From the NCBI RefSeq assembly GCF_001028175.1, contig NZ_AEJF01000209.1:19501-83500 (forward strand): a stretch of 64,000 nt of DNA. The letters are read 5' to 3'. This stretch comes from Caballeronia mineralivorans PML1(12) (GTDB lineage: Bacteria; Pseudomonadota; Gammaproteobacteria; Burkholderiales; Burkholderiaceae). The notes beneath the pieces are model-generated. The model saw nothing but the letters and a program-made list of their open reading frames with translations, was not told the origin of the DNA and did no database searches. The position numbers were made by a program, and so were the translations under genes. Shown piece by piece: positions 9,687 through 18,519 of this stretch (positions are counted from its first letter, which is position 1; the number at the start of each line of letters is the position of its first letter).

Positions 9687-9734
9687 CGACTGATTGATCG
9701 ACTGAATGCTCGACTGAATGCTCGACTGAATGCT
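9687..9734. repeat. Short 12-bp tandem repeat, about four units
   Basis: Three perfect copies of CGACTGAATGCT occupy 9699-9734, preceded by a degenerate copy CGACTGATTGAT at 9687-9698. The array sits between the amylase stop codon (9742) and the DUF3313-like gene. It is non-coding as far as I can see and may vary in copy number. Confidence 0.85.
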
Positions 9735-9741
9735 CGACGAG

Positions 9742-11454
9742 CTAGCTGCCGGGACCGGCAAGCCATATATAAGCGGAGCGTGGGAGCAAGGGCAGGGTGA
9801 CGCTGCCGTCGGCTGTGACAACGAGATCGGAACCTGCCGTGCCAACCGCGAACTTGTTCTTTAATACCGATGTGGGCGCGAGGCCAGTGGCGAAGTTCGC
9901 CGACATCGTGACGGTATCCGAAGTATTAATGACGACGATCGCCGTTGAGCCAGTATAGGACATTTTGTAGGCCAGAATTCCGGGCGTCGACATGTTCTGC
10001 TGCAGGATGGTAGGGGCACCGTGGGTGAAGACTTTGTTCTGCGTGCGCAGCGCGGCAAGCTGGGCAATGAAGCCATAGAGCGGCGCGGCGGCGTTGAAAT
10101 GATCGGTGCCTCCGGAGCCGAAGCCGGCCGCAAACATTGATCCACGTGCTTCCATGAAGCCCTGCTCGGTGCCGTAGTAAATCACCGGAATGCCGGGCAA
10201 CGTCATGATCAGGACCAGACCTTGTTGCAGACCGGCCATCGTTCCCGTCGCGAGAAAACGCCCGACGTCGTGATTGTCGAGGAAAGTCGGCATCAGGTAG
10301 GGACGCTTGAAGACCTGCATCATGTCTTGAATACGATAAGCGAGCTCGCCGGTCGGATGCCCCGATATCAGTACATCCTGCAGCGTGCCCCAAAGCGGGT
10401 AGTTGAGCATGGCCGGCAGGATGTCGCTTCCGGCGGCATCGCTCATATACGTCTCGATTTGTTTCGATTCCGTATCCTCATATGCTTTGTCGGTCACATA
10501 ACCTTCGCCGAAAGCATGGAACGCTTGCCGTCCAGTGGACTGTGCGACTTGCAGGATGCCCGGCGCCTGCGGATCGGTCGAATACATGAAGTCGCTGAAG
10601 AACGCCTGCGGCACATAAAACGCCGTGTCGATGCGAAACGCATCCACGCCCACGGTCTTGATCCAGTAGCCATAGCTGCTGCGCAACGCGCTACGCACGA
10701 CTGTGTTTTCGGTGTTCAGGTCGTCGAGACCGTAGAGCTGATAGTTGAGCAGTTGATTGGGATCGTTGAAGTCGCTGATGTCGGGCGTCCAGTGATAGAT
10801 CGCCGCCGCGCGTTGTAGCGGATCGGTCGGATCGTCTTCGTTGAACGGCGCTTGAGACGGAGCGCTCACCGGCACCGATCCGGTATTGCGAGTCCAGTAG
10901 CGGGCGGGATCGTTGGGGTCCCAGCCCCCGACATACGCGAAAAAGTCGCCGGTGTGATTCACGACAATGTCCTGGATCAGGTACATGCCGGAGATATGCA
11001 GGTCGCTCGACATGGACTGGTAGTCCGCGAGCGAACCCATGTGACGATCGACCTGGACGAAGTTTTCGGCCCAGTAGCCATGATACCCGCCGTAGTTGAC
11101 CAGCGGGTCCCACCACTGGTTAGCCACGGGCGGCGTAAGCCACACTGAAGTTGCACCAAGTCCCTTGATATAGGCGATTTTCTGATCGATGCCGCGGATA
11201 TCGCCACCACTGTATTTGGCGTTGTTGGTGGGATCGAACTCGCCGGCGTGCTGATCGTCGTTGCTTGGGTCGCCGTCGTTGAAGCGGTCCGTCAACACGA
11301 AATACACGATCTGTTCCTGCCAGTTCGGCGAGGGGACGTTAAGGACCAGCGGCGGATGCGAGTTGTCGTCTGAGGAATTGCAGCTCGCCAGTAGCAGCGC
11401 GAAGACGAATGCTAATGCAACGGAACGTCTTGATCCCCTTGAGAGACTCTTCAT
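9742..11454 (-). CDS. Secreted GH13 alpha-amylase-family lipoprotein
   Basis: Glycoside hydrolase family 13 enzyme of 570 aa that should act on alpha-glucans outside the cytoplasm. The signal ends in a lipobox-like LLLASC (near residue 25). The TIM-barrel has the four GH13 regions: DIVVNHTGD (region I), VDAFRIDTAF with the nucleophile Asp (region II), AFGEGYV with the acid/base Glu (region III) and FLDNHDVGRF with the third carboxylate (region IV). A C-terminal beta domain follows. The start is supported by GGAG upstream of ATG 11454. No maltose transporter or other starch gene lies beside it. The exact product specificity is not readable. Confidence 0.93.
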   Translation of the reverse strand: MKSLSRGSRRSVALAFVFALLLASCNSSDDNSHPPLVLNVPSPNWQEQIVYFVLTDRFNDGDPSNDDQHAGEFDPTNNAKYSGGDIRGIDQKIAYIKGLGATSVWLTPPVANQWWDPLVNYGGYHGYWAENFVQVDRHMGSLADYQSMSSDLHISGMYLIQDIVVNHTGDFFAYVGGWDPNDPARYWTRNTGSVPVSAPSQAPFNEDDPTDPLQRAAAIYHWTPDISDFNDPNQLLNYQLYGLDDLNTENTVVRSALRSSYGYWIKTVGVDAFRIDTAFYVPQAFFSDFMYSTDPQAPGILQVAQSTGRQAFHAFGEGYVTDKAYEDTESKQIETYMSDAAGSDILPAMLNYPLWGTLQDVLISGHPTGELAYRIQDMMQVFKRPYLMPTFLDNHDVGRFLATGTMAGLQQGLVLIMTLPGIPVIYYGTEQGFMEARGSMFAAGFGSGGTDHFNAAAPLYGFIAQLAALRTQNKVFTHGAPTILQQNMSTPGILAYKMSYTGSTAIVVINTSDTVTMSANFATGLAPTSVLKNKFAVGTAGSDLVVTADGSVTLPLLPRSAYIWLAGPGS

Positions 11455-11678
11455 GGTGCGCTCCGTTAACGAATTCGTATGACGCGAGCTGTTGTTTCGA
11501 CGTTTCCCCCGGCTTCTAAGTTATAGACCATGCTGTTGATGTAGCAGTGGTGATTGGAGCGTTGTGAGGCGACGGATACGTTCATTCAAGCCTGGTTGCC
11601 GCACCATCGAAGAGGGCTGGCCGGTTTGCATCTGCGCCAGGCGAATGGTGTGGGCGTTTGTCCCTTTGGAGTCGATCC

Positions 11679-12401
11679 ATGTGTGTTGATCCGATGTGTT
11701 CCTTGTCACGGCGGCGCATGTTGTTCACCGGTTTAGCGTCTGCGACCGTGGCTGCTTTTTCGCTGCATGACGCGCGTGCCGATCAATCGTCCGCGGGACT
11801 GGGTCCCAACGCGATTGCACCCTCGGAGGCGCTTTCCCGCCTGCTGCAAGGCAACAACCGTTATGTCGCTAATGCTCCATCAAACAAGGACTATTCTGCC
11901 GGTCGGGCCGCACGCGTCACGGCGCAATACCCGATTGCTGCGATCCTCGGTTGCGCAGATTCGCGCGTCTCTCCGGAGCTGGCGTTCGACCAGAGTCCGG
12001 GCGACCTGTTCGTCGTGCGGGTTGCAGGCAATTTCGTCAACGACGATGGACTGGCGAGCCTCGAATACGGGGTGAAGTTCCTGGGCGTACCATTGATCAT
12101 GGTGCTTGGACATACAGGCTGCGGTGCGGTCTCCGCGACGCTCAAGGCGATTCAGGAACACGCTGTGTTGCCGGGGCATTTTCCCGAACTCGTCCAGGCG
12201 ATCAGGCCGGCGCTGGAGATCGCCAGGGCGCATGGGCACGGCGATCTGATGGCGGACACGACTATCGAAAATGTGCGGCTGAACGCCAACCGGTTGAGGG
12301 TCTCGAAGCCATTGATCGGAGAGTACGTGAGGGCGGGCAAGGTGCAGGTGGTAGGAGCGATCTACGATCTCGCCTCGGGGAAGGTCGGGTTCGTTGATTG
12401 A
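11679..12401 (+). CDS. Tat-exported beta-carbonic anhydrase
   Basis: Zinc enzyme interconverting CO2 and bicarbonate, about 240 aa. The zinc/active-site set of beta enzymes is intact: CADSR (Cys near 92, Asp 94, Arg 96) and GHTGCG (His near 145, Cys 148). The N-terminus has a twin-arginine motif SRRRMLFTG and a hydrophobic stretch ending near HDARA, so the enzyme is probably folded in the cytoplasm and exported to the periplasm. ATG 11679 is preferred over an upstream TTG because TTTGGAG stands at good spacing. Two DUF190 PII-like genes follow on the same strand, the first only 45 bp away. Confidence 0.92.
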   Translation: MCVDPMCSLSRRRMLFTGLASATVAAFSLHDARADQSSAGLGPNAIAPSEALSRLLQGNNRYVANAPSNKDYSAGRAARVTAQYPIAAILGCADSRVSPELAFDQSPGDLFVVRVAGNFVNDDGLASLEYGVKFLGVPLIMVLGHTGCGAVSATLKAIQEHAVLPGHFPELVQAIRPALEIARAHGHGDLMADTTIENVRLNANRLRVSKPLIGEYVRAGKVQVVGAIYDLASGKVGFVD

Positions 12402-12446
12402 GTTCATCGCTTCATTCGCATGATCCGTTGCCAAGTGGAGGATCCT

Positions 12447-12767
12447 ATGAAAGGAAGCCAGCTTACGGTCTATGCCGCAACACAGGGTTATCGCAAGCAT
12501 CACGTGCCGGTGGTCGACTGGATTCTAGAAGAGGTCAGGAAGGTCGGCATTGTCGGGGCGACAGTCGTCGAGGCGACCGAAACCATCGATATGCACGGCA
12601 AGTATCACGCCGCGCGGTTTTTCGAACTGGCCGATCAACCGGTCGCGGTGACGGTCGTGGCGGAGGACGTGCGGATCGACGCGTTGCTCGACCGTCTCAG
12701 GCAGGGCGGGGCAAGCCTGTTTTATACGCGTGGTTTGATCGAGTACGAGGTGCTCGGAGAGACGTGA
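12447..12767 (+). CDS. DUF190 PII-like protein, copy 1
   Basis: Cytoplasmic protein of 106 aa in the DUF190 family, which has a ferredoxin-like fold related to PII signal proteins. Family features seen: the LTVYAATQGYRKHHVPVVDWIL start, GIVGATVVEATETID in the middle and a C-terminal FYTRGLIEYEVLGET. The start at 12447 is set by a strong GGAGG 7 nt upstream. It lies 45 bp after the carbonic anhydrase gene, so co-transcription is likely. In many genomes DUF190 genes stand next to fluoride-exporter genes; none is visible here. A regulatory role in sensing a small anion or nucleotide is only inference. Confidence 0.85.
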   Translation: MKGSQLTVYAATQGYRKHHVPVVDWILEEVRKVGIVGATVVEATETIDMHGKYHAARFFELADQPVAVTVVAEDVRIDALLDRLRQGGASLFYTRGLIEYEVLGET

Positions 12768-12982
12768 GAGGATCGTAGGCGGGGAGTCGTTGCCGCACGG
12801 CTTCACTTGCTGCATTGCGCAAACGCGACGACATAAGAGGGCTGACCTAAAATTAAATAAGGTGCGATTTCTCGCCGGTACCATGCGGTCTATATGTGGT
12901 CATCGGCGTCGGTAGTGGTAGGCACGAAAGTCTATAAGGGTGGCGTTCCGTCAGTACACGGGACGTTACTGCGGAGGTTGGT

Positions 12983-13363
12983 ATGAACGGCTATCAACTG
13001 ACGTTCTACACTGAGCAGAACCGCAAATGCGGTCATCTGACGTTTTGTGAATGGATTTTGCAGGAGGTTCGCAAGCGCGGTATCCGAGGGGCGACGGTCA
13101 TCAGCGCAGCGGAAGGTATTGGCCACGCCGGCGCTCATCACGCGGCGCATATTCTTAAGCTCGCGGACCAGCCGGTGCAGGTCATTCTGGCCGTGACCGA
13201 GAGCGAAGCCAACGAGATCCTGGAGGCTGTGCGAGCGGAAAACGTGCATGTCTTCTACACCCGCGCACCTATCGAATTTGGTCTGTTGGGTGAGGAACAG
13301 CCGCCGAAGAAGGCGAGAACGTTCTTCCGGTTTCATCGGTCGATGGGTAGTAAGTTGGGGTGA
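12983..13363 (+). CDS. DUF190 PII-like protein, copy 2
   Basis: Second DUF190 protein, 126 aa, clearly paralogous to the gene 215 bp upstream: LTFYTEQNRKCGHLTFCEWILQ, RGIRGATVISAAEGI and VFYTRAPIEFGLLGEE align position by position. It carries a basic C-terminal extension of about 20 residues (PPKKARTFFRF) that the first copy lacks. GGAGG precedes the ATG. The larger gap before it suggests its own promoter or weaker coupling to the carbonic anhydrase operon. No known ligand can be read from the sequence. Confidence 0.85.
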   Translation: MNGYQLTFYTEQNRKCGHLTFCEWILQEVRKRGIRGATVISAAEGIGHAGAHHAAHILKLADQPVQVILAVTESEANEILEAVRAENVHVFYTRAPIEFGLLGEEQPPKKARTFFRFHRSMGSKLG

Positions 13364-13496
13364 AAGTGAGCACGATTTCAAGCGAGAATTGTTGAGGACG
13401 CTGTGCTTGGCATCTGCGTTACGCGTGTCGATGTTATGTCTGATCGAAGCCAGTTCGCGAATTTGTGCATTGGCCCCGATGCTTGCAAAGTTCTGA

Positions 13497-14138
13497 ATGA
13501 AGCCCGTTGATCCATGGGGTGACAAGCATATGCCAGAGCAATTATCTCTACCGGGATTAGACGCGAGGCCTGCGCCGCGGCCGGTTGACCTGCATCATCT
13601 GTTCTTCGCGATCTTGCCGGACCCGGACACCGCCATGCGTATCGAGCGGCGCGCACAGCATCTGCGTATTGAATATGGCTTGAAACGGAGGCTGCTTCCG
13701 ACGGGGCACTTTCATGTCACATTGCATTCCATCGACACGTATCCGTATTTCCCTCAGCGTATTGCCTCGACATTGGAAGCCGTGGCGGCGACCATCCGGA
13801 TGCCGCCCTTCGACATTGCTTTCGACCTTGCACGTAGTTTTCACCGCACGGACCACGACCGGCCGTTCGTCCTGCTTGGAAGCGACGGCGCCGCGGCATT
13901 GAAGGAGCTCCATGAGGCTCTTGGTACGACCTTGAAGAAGGCGGGATTCAAATGCAATTCGACGTTGAACTTCACACCACACCTGACCTTGCTTTACGAC
14001 AAGCGCGAGGTCGATGAACGAGCTATCGAGCCCGTCCGTTGGACCGCTCGCGAGTTCGTTCTCGTGGACAGCCTGGTTGGTCAAACGAAGCATGTGCAGC
14101 TTGCACGGTGGCCGCTTTTAACGCGGTCGTCGATTTGA
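13497..14138 (+). CDS. 2H-phosphoesterase, RNA 2',3'-cyclic phosphodiesterase / ligase family
   Basis: Cytoplasmic protein of up to 213 aa with the two HxTx motifs of the 2H superfamily: HVTL (near 73-76) and HLTL (near 162-165), the pair that forms the active site for 2',3'-cyclic phosphate RNA ends. It belongs to the ThpR / 2'-5' RNA ligase-like group. An alternative start at 13530 (MPEQLSLPGLD) has a GGGGTGA-like site upstream and may be the true one. It is convergent with tonB, ending 10 bp away. The physiological RNA substrate is unknown. Confidence 0.85.
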   Translation: MKPVDPWGDKHMPEQLSLPGLDARPAPRPVDLHHLFFAILPDPDTAMRIERRAQHLRIEYGLKRRLLPTGHFHVTLHSIDTYPYFPQRIASTLEAVAATIRMPPFDIAFDLARSFHRTDHDRPFVLLGSDGAAALKELHEALGTTLKKAGFKCNSTLNFTPHLTLLYDKREVDERAIEPVRWTAREFVLVDSLVGQTKHVQLARWPLLTRSSI

Positions 14139-14148
14139 CGGAACGCGG

Positions 14149-14859
14149 TCAACTTACGTTGAAATGCACTCGCACGTCTTGATGACTTTCCACGGCATGG
14201 CCGCCTTGCATTGCGGGGAAAAAGCGCCATTTCCGCAGCGCTTCCAGCAGTAGCGCGTTCAGGCGCGGGTTCTGCGTCGGCTTTGAAAGTTCTACTTCGA
14301 TCGTTCCATCCGCGTGGATATCGAACCGCGCGACGGCCACCGCCTGATACGCGTCTTCGCGAAGATCGTCGGGGAGAGCAGGCATGGGTTGATTGATAAC
14401 ACGTGCCGTGGAACCCTCCGATCGGGCAGTTTTATCGCTTGCCGATGCCGAGGATGACGACGTTGCCACAACAGCCGTAGACGTTGCTGCGGGGCTCGCT
14501 TCCGGCTGCACTGATGTTGCCGGGCTTTCCTCTTTCGCAACCGCATGTTCCGCGACCGGTCGCCGGGTTTCGTGCGATGGCGTCACCCGCGCCGGCGTTG
14601 GATCTCGTCGAGAATGAGCTTGTGGGGTGACCGCAGGAGCAACAGCATGCGCAGGCGCGGGAGGCGCGGCCAACTCGACAAGGCGCATCTCAATCACCGT
14701 TTGCTCCGGCGCAGCCGCGTTCGGCGAAGGCCGCAAGAGCGGATTCACGATCTGGGTCAACAGCGCTGCCCACAGGACAAATGCAATCAGAAGGGCAATG
14801 CCAAATCTGATTCGCGGCTCATCGGCCAGACCTTCCCGCCGCCGCATCCCGTCACTCAC
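14149..14859 (-). CDS. tonB: TonB-family energy transducer
   Basis: Inner-membrane-anchored periplasm-spanning protein of 236 aa. It has a short cytoplasmic N-terminus, one TM helix (about 19-40), a long Ala/Pro/Ser-rich linker (about 55-150) and a C-terminal domain with VARFDIHADGTIEVELSKPT and RKWRFFPA typical of TonB. It would pass proton-motive energy from ExbB-ExbD to the receptor encoded upstream. The gene overlaps exbD by 8 bp. The order receptor, exbB, exbD, tonB on one strand marks a dedicated uptake system. Confidence 0.9.
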   Translation of the reverse strand: MSDGMRRREGLADEPRIRFGIALLIAFVLWAALLTQIVNPLLRPSPNAAAPEQTVIEMRLVELAAPPAPAHAVAPAVTPQAHSRRDPTPARVTPSHETRRPVAEHAVAKEESPATSVQPEASPAATSTAVVATSSSSASASDKTARSEGSTARVINQPMPALPDDLREDAYQAVAVARFDIHADGTIEVELSKPTQNPRLNALLLEALRKWRFFPAMQGGHAVESHQDVRVHFNVS

Positions 14860-15250
14860 GATGTATCGCGATCAAAAAATGCTCGGCGCCGGCGCGTCGC
14901 GCAGCCAGCATGGCTTGAACGACGGCCCCTTGTGCCGCGCCATCATCGGCTGCAATTACCACGTTCCGGTCCGGCTTGAGAAGCCGCCTGACCCCGGCTT
15001 CCACCTGATCGAGATGCACCGGTTGACGATCCAGGAAGATGGTGTTCGTGCGATCGACCGCCAGCGTCAGCGGCTGATCCTCCGACATGTGCTGCGCCTG
15101 TCCCGATGGCAGATCGACCCTGACGGCATCAAGCCGCTGCATGGCCAGCGACGCCAGCATGAAGGTGGCGAGCAGGAAAAACATCACGTCGATCATCGGG
15201 ATGATCTCGATGCGTCCGCGCTTCGATGCCCGCGAGCGTTTGAACTTCAT
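14852..15250 (-). CDS. exbD: ExbD/TolR biopolymer transport protein
   Basis: Protein of 132 aa with a basic N-terminus and a single TM helix that carries the family's essential Asp in IIPMIDVMFFLLATF (Asp near 21). A periplasmic domain follows. It partners ExbB in the proton channel that energises TonB. It overlaps exbB by 4 bp upstream and tonB by 8 bp downstream, so all three are translationally coupled. Confidence 0.93.
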   Translation of the reverse strand: MKFKRSRASKRGRIEIIPMIDVMFFLLATFMLASLAMQRLDAVRVDLPSGQAQHMSEDQPLTLAVDRTNTIFLDRQPVHLDQVEAGVRRLLKPDRNVVIAADDGAAQGAVVQAMLAARRAGAEHFLIAIHRE

Positions 15251-15861
15251 CGACCGTCTCCGGCCGGCTTTCCGGCGCTTTCTCCCTTGAGCCGAATCTC
15301 GTTGAGACGTCCGTTGGCGTGCACTTCGAGGTCATCGATCAGGCGTTCAAGGCGTCGCGAGAAATAATTGAATGCGAAGAGCGAGAACAATGCGACGACC
15401 AGGCCGATAGCGGTGGCCACCAGCGATTGCGCCACGCCGCCGGTCACACCGCCTGGATTGACCAGGCCGTTGCCGCCGAAAAGCTGGAACGAATGCATCA
15501 TCCCGACAATGGTCCCCAGCAACCCGAGCAAGGGCGCCGCCGTGACAATCGTCTCCAATACCCAGAAGCCGCGGCTCATGTCCCGTTCGATACGCGTAGC
15601 AAGCGATTGAGCACGGGCTTCAACTAACCACAGTGGCGTCCCGGCTTGCACCATCACTGTCTCGTCGAGACGCCTGAACACGTGCTGCGCCGGCAGCGTA
15701 TCGAGGCCCGCTCCCGGCTGGCTTGCAAACCGCACGAACATATATGCGCGATCGATGACGATAGCGATCGCCAGCACCGCGAGCACCGCGAGCAGCGTGA
15801 GCGGGTACACCACCCAGCCACCCACCTGCACAGCAGCAGTAATACCTGCCCAATCCTGCAT
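15247..15861 (-). CDS. exbB: ExbB/MotA/TolQ proton-channel protein
   Basis: Inner-membrane protein of 204 aa with three TM segments: about 18-38, then a pair at about 110-130 and 150-172. The motif LETIVTAAPLLGLLGTIVGMM is typical of ExbB/TolQ. With ExbD it forms the proton-driven motor for TonB. It lies 33 bp after the TonB-dependent receptor gene on the same strand and is probably co-transcribed with it. Confidence 0.93.
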   Translation of the reverse strand: MQDWAGITAAVQVGGWVVYPLTLLAVLAVLAIAIVIDRAYMFVRFASQPGAGLDTLPAQHVFRRLDETVMVQAGTPLWLVEARAQSLATRIERDMSRGFWVLETIVTAAPLLGLLGTIVGMMHSFQLFGGNGLVNPGGVTGGVAQSLVATAIGLVVALFSLFAFNYFSRRLERLIDDLEVHANGRLNEIRLKGESAGKPAGDGR

Positions 15862-15894
15862 GATAAAAAGCCTTTCGTTTAGTTATCCAATCGA

Positions 15895-18252
15895 TTAAAA
15901 ATTCTTGGTGATACCGGCATACATGGCGAGATGCGGCCCATATTGCGGTGCGCCCACGCCAATGCCCGAACCATCGCGCAACTCATACACACGGTTAAAC
16001 GCGTTAATGAGCAGCAGGCGCGCATCGAACTTGCCGATCAGCGGTTCGTTGAAGTTGAAGTGATGGATGACGCCCAGATTCACCTGCGTATAGACCGGCA
16101 AGCGGTCCGTGTTCGCGAAACCGCTGCGCAACCCGCTCCCGACAATGCCGTCGAATGTGAAGGTGGTCCTGCCCAACTGGTACGCGCCGCCGAACGACGC
16201 GGTCACGCGCTGGTCGTGATCGAGGAACACATAGTGGTTGCTGACGAAAGCGAGTTCATCAGCGCTGAAATTGAACTGCGCCGAGTTGATGTCCTTGCCC
16301 TGTGCGCGGCTGTACGCAACATTGACGTACGCCGAGACATTGCCCTGTTTATAGTTGCCGGTAAATTCGACACCGTAATCACGGCCGTATTTATAGTTGA
16401 AGGGCGTGAAGATCAATGCAGTGCCAAATTGCCCTTCGTCGAGCAGGTTTGTCGATTTCTTGTAGTAGGCGTCGACGCCGACCGTTATCGTGGAGGTCAG
16501 TCGTTGCGTTATGCCGAGATCGAAATAGTGGCTGCGCTCCGGCTGCACAGGGTCGTTCCTGGTTGACGACGACTGCGCGGTCGTGCCGGCGAAGCGTGCG
16601 ATATCCTCGCCCGACACCAGCTCGAAAGCAGGTGGCGTGAAATAACGCGAATAACCGGCGTGAATTGTCGTTGAAGGAGTTAATGCATAAACGAGTCCCA
16701 CGCGCGGGCTTAGCTGGCTCGCGCTCACGTACTCGTCCATCTTGTCGTAGCGCAGGCCGTAGTTGATAGTGAGTTTGTCGGTGAGTTTCCACTCATCCTG
16801 GATGTAAGCGCTGTACAGATAACCCGTCTTGCTGCTCGAATCAGGCACGTTGAACGGCTGATCGGAGGTCTGATTGCCGTTGACATCGGCGGGGAAAACG
16901 CTCACGTTGTTGTTGAAAACCGCATGTTCCTGCTGGAACGAAATGCCCGCGCGCAGCGTGTGTTTATCGTTGAGCCGGTAGGTCGTATCCGCTTGCACGC
17001 CGTTGGCGGTGTCGCTGTGGAAGTCGCTTGCCGCCACGCCGTTGAATAACAGGTCGCCGACCGGGTCCGGGTTGAATTGTGTGCGCGAGTAGCGCGTAAA
17101 GAGCGCGACCTGATAATCCAGCGCGCCGCCGTTGGTACCCTGCAGCGCGACGACCGCGAACTGATTGAGTTCGGATTGTGTCTCGTTGAGCTTGCTCGAA
17201 TCGAACGCGGTGTTGCCGTTCAAGGTGAAGGAGGTCGGCAGGCCCGGCGTATTGGGGATTTCAAACTGGTTGCTGGTCGTGCCGAACATCAGGCTCACGC
17301 GCGTGAGCGGATTGATGATGTAGGACATGAGGCCAAACGCGTCGCCCTGACGCGTGTGATCGTGGATCGGGCTTGCGCTCGACGTCGGGTTCTCTATGCC
17401 GAGATTGTTCTCGCCAAGCGAGCCGCTGAAATAGTAGCTGAACGGTCCCTTGCTGCCGAAGACATCGGCACTGGTCTTGATGGTCTGGTGACTGCCGCCG
17501 AATACATCAATGGAGCCGCCGTTGCCTTGGTCGCCGTTCTTCGTATGAATATCGACGATACCCGCGGTCCGGTAGCCGTACTGCGCCGGTAATGCGCCCG
17601 TGAGCAGATTGAGTTGATCGATGATGCGCGTGTCCAGCGACTGGCCGAAACCGCTGATCGGCTCCGGAATGATGATGCCGTTGATACGGTATTGCAGGTT
17701 CGCGTGTTCGCCGCGCACGTGCAACTGGCCGTACGAATCGCTCGCGACACCGGGCGCTTGCAGCAACACCTGATTGAGCGGCGTGTTCTGGCCGGCGGGG
17801 AGAGTATCGATATCCGCCTGGCTGAAGCGATACACGCTGCTGCCCGTTTCAGGCAGCAGGCCGTTGCGCGCACGATCGAGCCGCTTCGCGTTGACCTGCA
17901 CATCGAGTGCGTCGCTTTTGCTGAGCGCGACCGATACGGAAGCATCCGCGCCGTCGTTCGCCGTCGCGATGCTGGAGCCGCTCGCGTAGCCCGGCGCGGC
18001 TACGACGACTGCGTAAGCGCCCGGTGCGACATGGTGGACGGAGAAGTGCCCGCTGGCGTCCGTGCTGGTGGCTCCCACGGACGCGCCGCTGGCATCTTGC
18101 AGCGCAACGCTGGCATTGGCGACGGGTTTGCCCGAACTGTCGGTGACGGAGCCTGACACGGCGCCATCCGAACCTGTGGCATAGGCGTGTCCGGCCGCGA
18201 TCTGAGCGAAGAGCAATAGAGCCGCGTGAGCGAAGAGCGTGCGATTTTTCAT
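15895..18252 (-). CDS. TonB-dependent outer-membrane receptor with N-terminal carboxypeptidase-regulatory-like domain
   Basis: Outer-membrane beta-barrel importer of 785 aa. After the signal peptide (ending near HAYA) comes an Ig-like carboxypeptidase-regulatory domain (about 30-115, GSVTDSSGKPVANASVALQDASG). Next is the plug (about 140-250, with LNQVLLQAPGVASDSYGQLHVRG), then the barrel ending in a terminal Phe (MYAGITKNF). It is the first gene of the receptor-exbB-exbD-tonB set and is divergent from zigA with a Zur-like palindrome between them. That context suggests it imports zinc or a zinc complex under zinc limitation, which is inference. Sequence alone does not fix the ligand. Confidence 0.9.
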   Translation of the reverse strand: MKNRTLFAHAALLLFAQIAAGHAYATGSDGAVSGSVTDSSGKPVANASVALQDASGASVGATSTDASGHFSVHHVAPGAYAVVVAAPGYASGSSIATANDGADASVSVALSKSDALDVQVNAKRLDRARNGLLPETGSSVYRFSQADIDTLPAGQNTPLNQVLLQAPGVASDSYGQLHVRGEHANLQYRINGIIIPEPISGFGQSLDTRIIDQLNLLTGALPAQYGYRTAGIVDIHTKNGDQGNGGSIDVFGGSHQTIKTSADVFGSKGPFSYYFSGSLGENNLGIENPTSSASPIHDHTRQGDAFGLMSYIINPLTRVSLMFGTTSNQFEIPNTPGLPTSFTLNGNTAFDSSKLNETQSELNQFAVVALQGTNGGALDYQVALFTRYSRTQFNPDPVGDLLFNGVAASDFHSDTANGVQADTTYRLNDKHTLRAGISFQQEHAVFNNNVSVFPADVNGNQTSDQPFNVPDSSSKTGYLYSAYIQDEWKLTDKLTINYGLRYDKMDEYVSASQLSPRVGLVYALTPSTTIHAGYSRYFTPPAFELVSGEDIARFAGTTAQSSSTRNDPVQPERSHYFDLGITQRLTSTITVGVDAYYKKSTNLLDEGQFGTALIFTPFNYKYGRDYGVEFTGNYKQGNVSAYVNVAYSRAQGKDINSAQFNFSADELAFVSNHYVFLDHDQRVTASFGGAYQLGRTTFTFDGIVGSGLRSGFANTDRLPVYTQVNLGVIHHFNFNEPLIGKFDARLLLINAFNRVYELRDGSGIGVGAPQYGPHLAMYAGITKNF

Positions 18253-18467
18253 CGATTATTTTTCTGGATGGATTGTGTTGGATGTGCGCGATCCGATGCA
18301 TTCCCATTGATGCAGCGCTCCGGCGCCTGAATTTCGATCGGTCTTCAAAAAGAACGTAGTCCTAACGTAATGTGAACAGGCACCTCGGGCAGACACTACA
18401 AGCCGCACGGCCAAGGTCGGGTCGCGGGAACGCCAATAGGACAAAAATTTCTACAAGTTACAAATGC

Positions 18468-18481
18468 AATGTTATAACATT
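18468..18481. promoter_or_regulatory. Zur-like operator (perfect 14-bp palindrome)
   Basis: AATGTTATAACATT is a perfect palindrome 39 bp upstream of the zigA start and about 215 bp upstream of the receptor gene. It resembles proteobacterial Zur boxes, which contain TGTTATA and TATAACA half-sites. Position and neighbours (zigA, TonB system) support zinc control. Zur binding itself is inference. Confidence 0.65.
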
Positions 18482-18519
18482 CATAATCAATTATGCGAGA
18501 ACTTTTTGGACGGACAACA

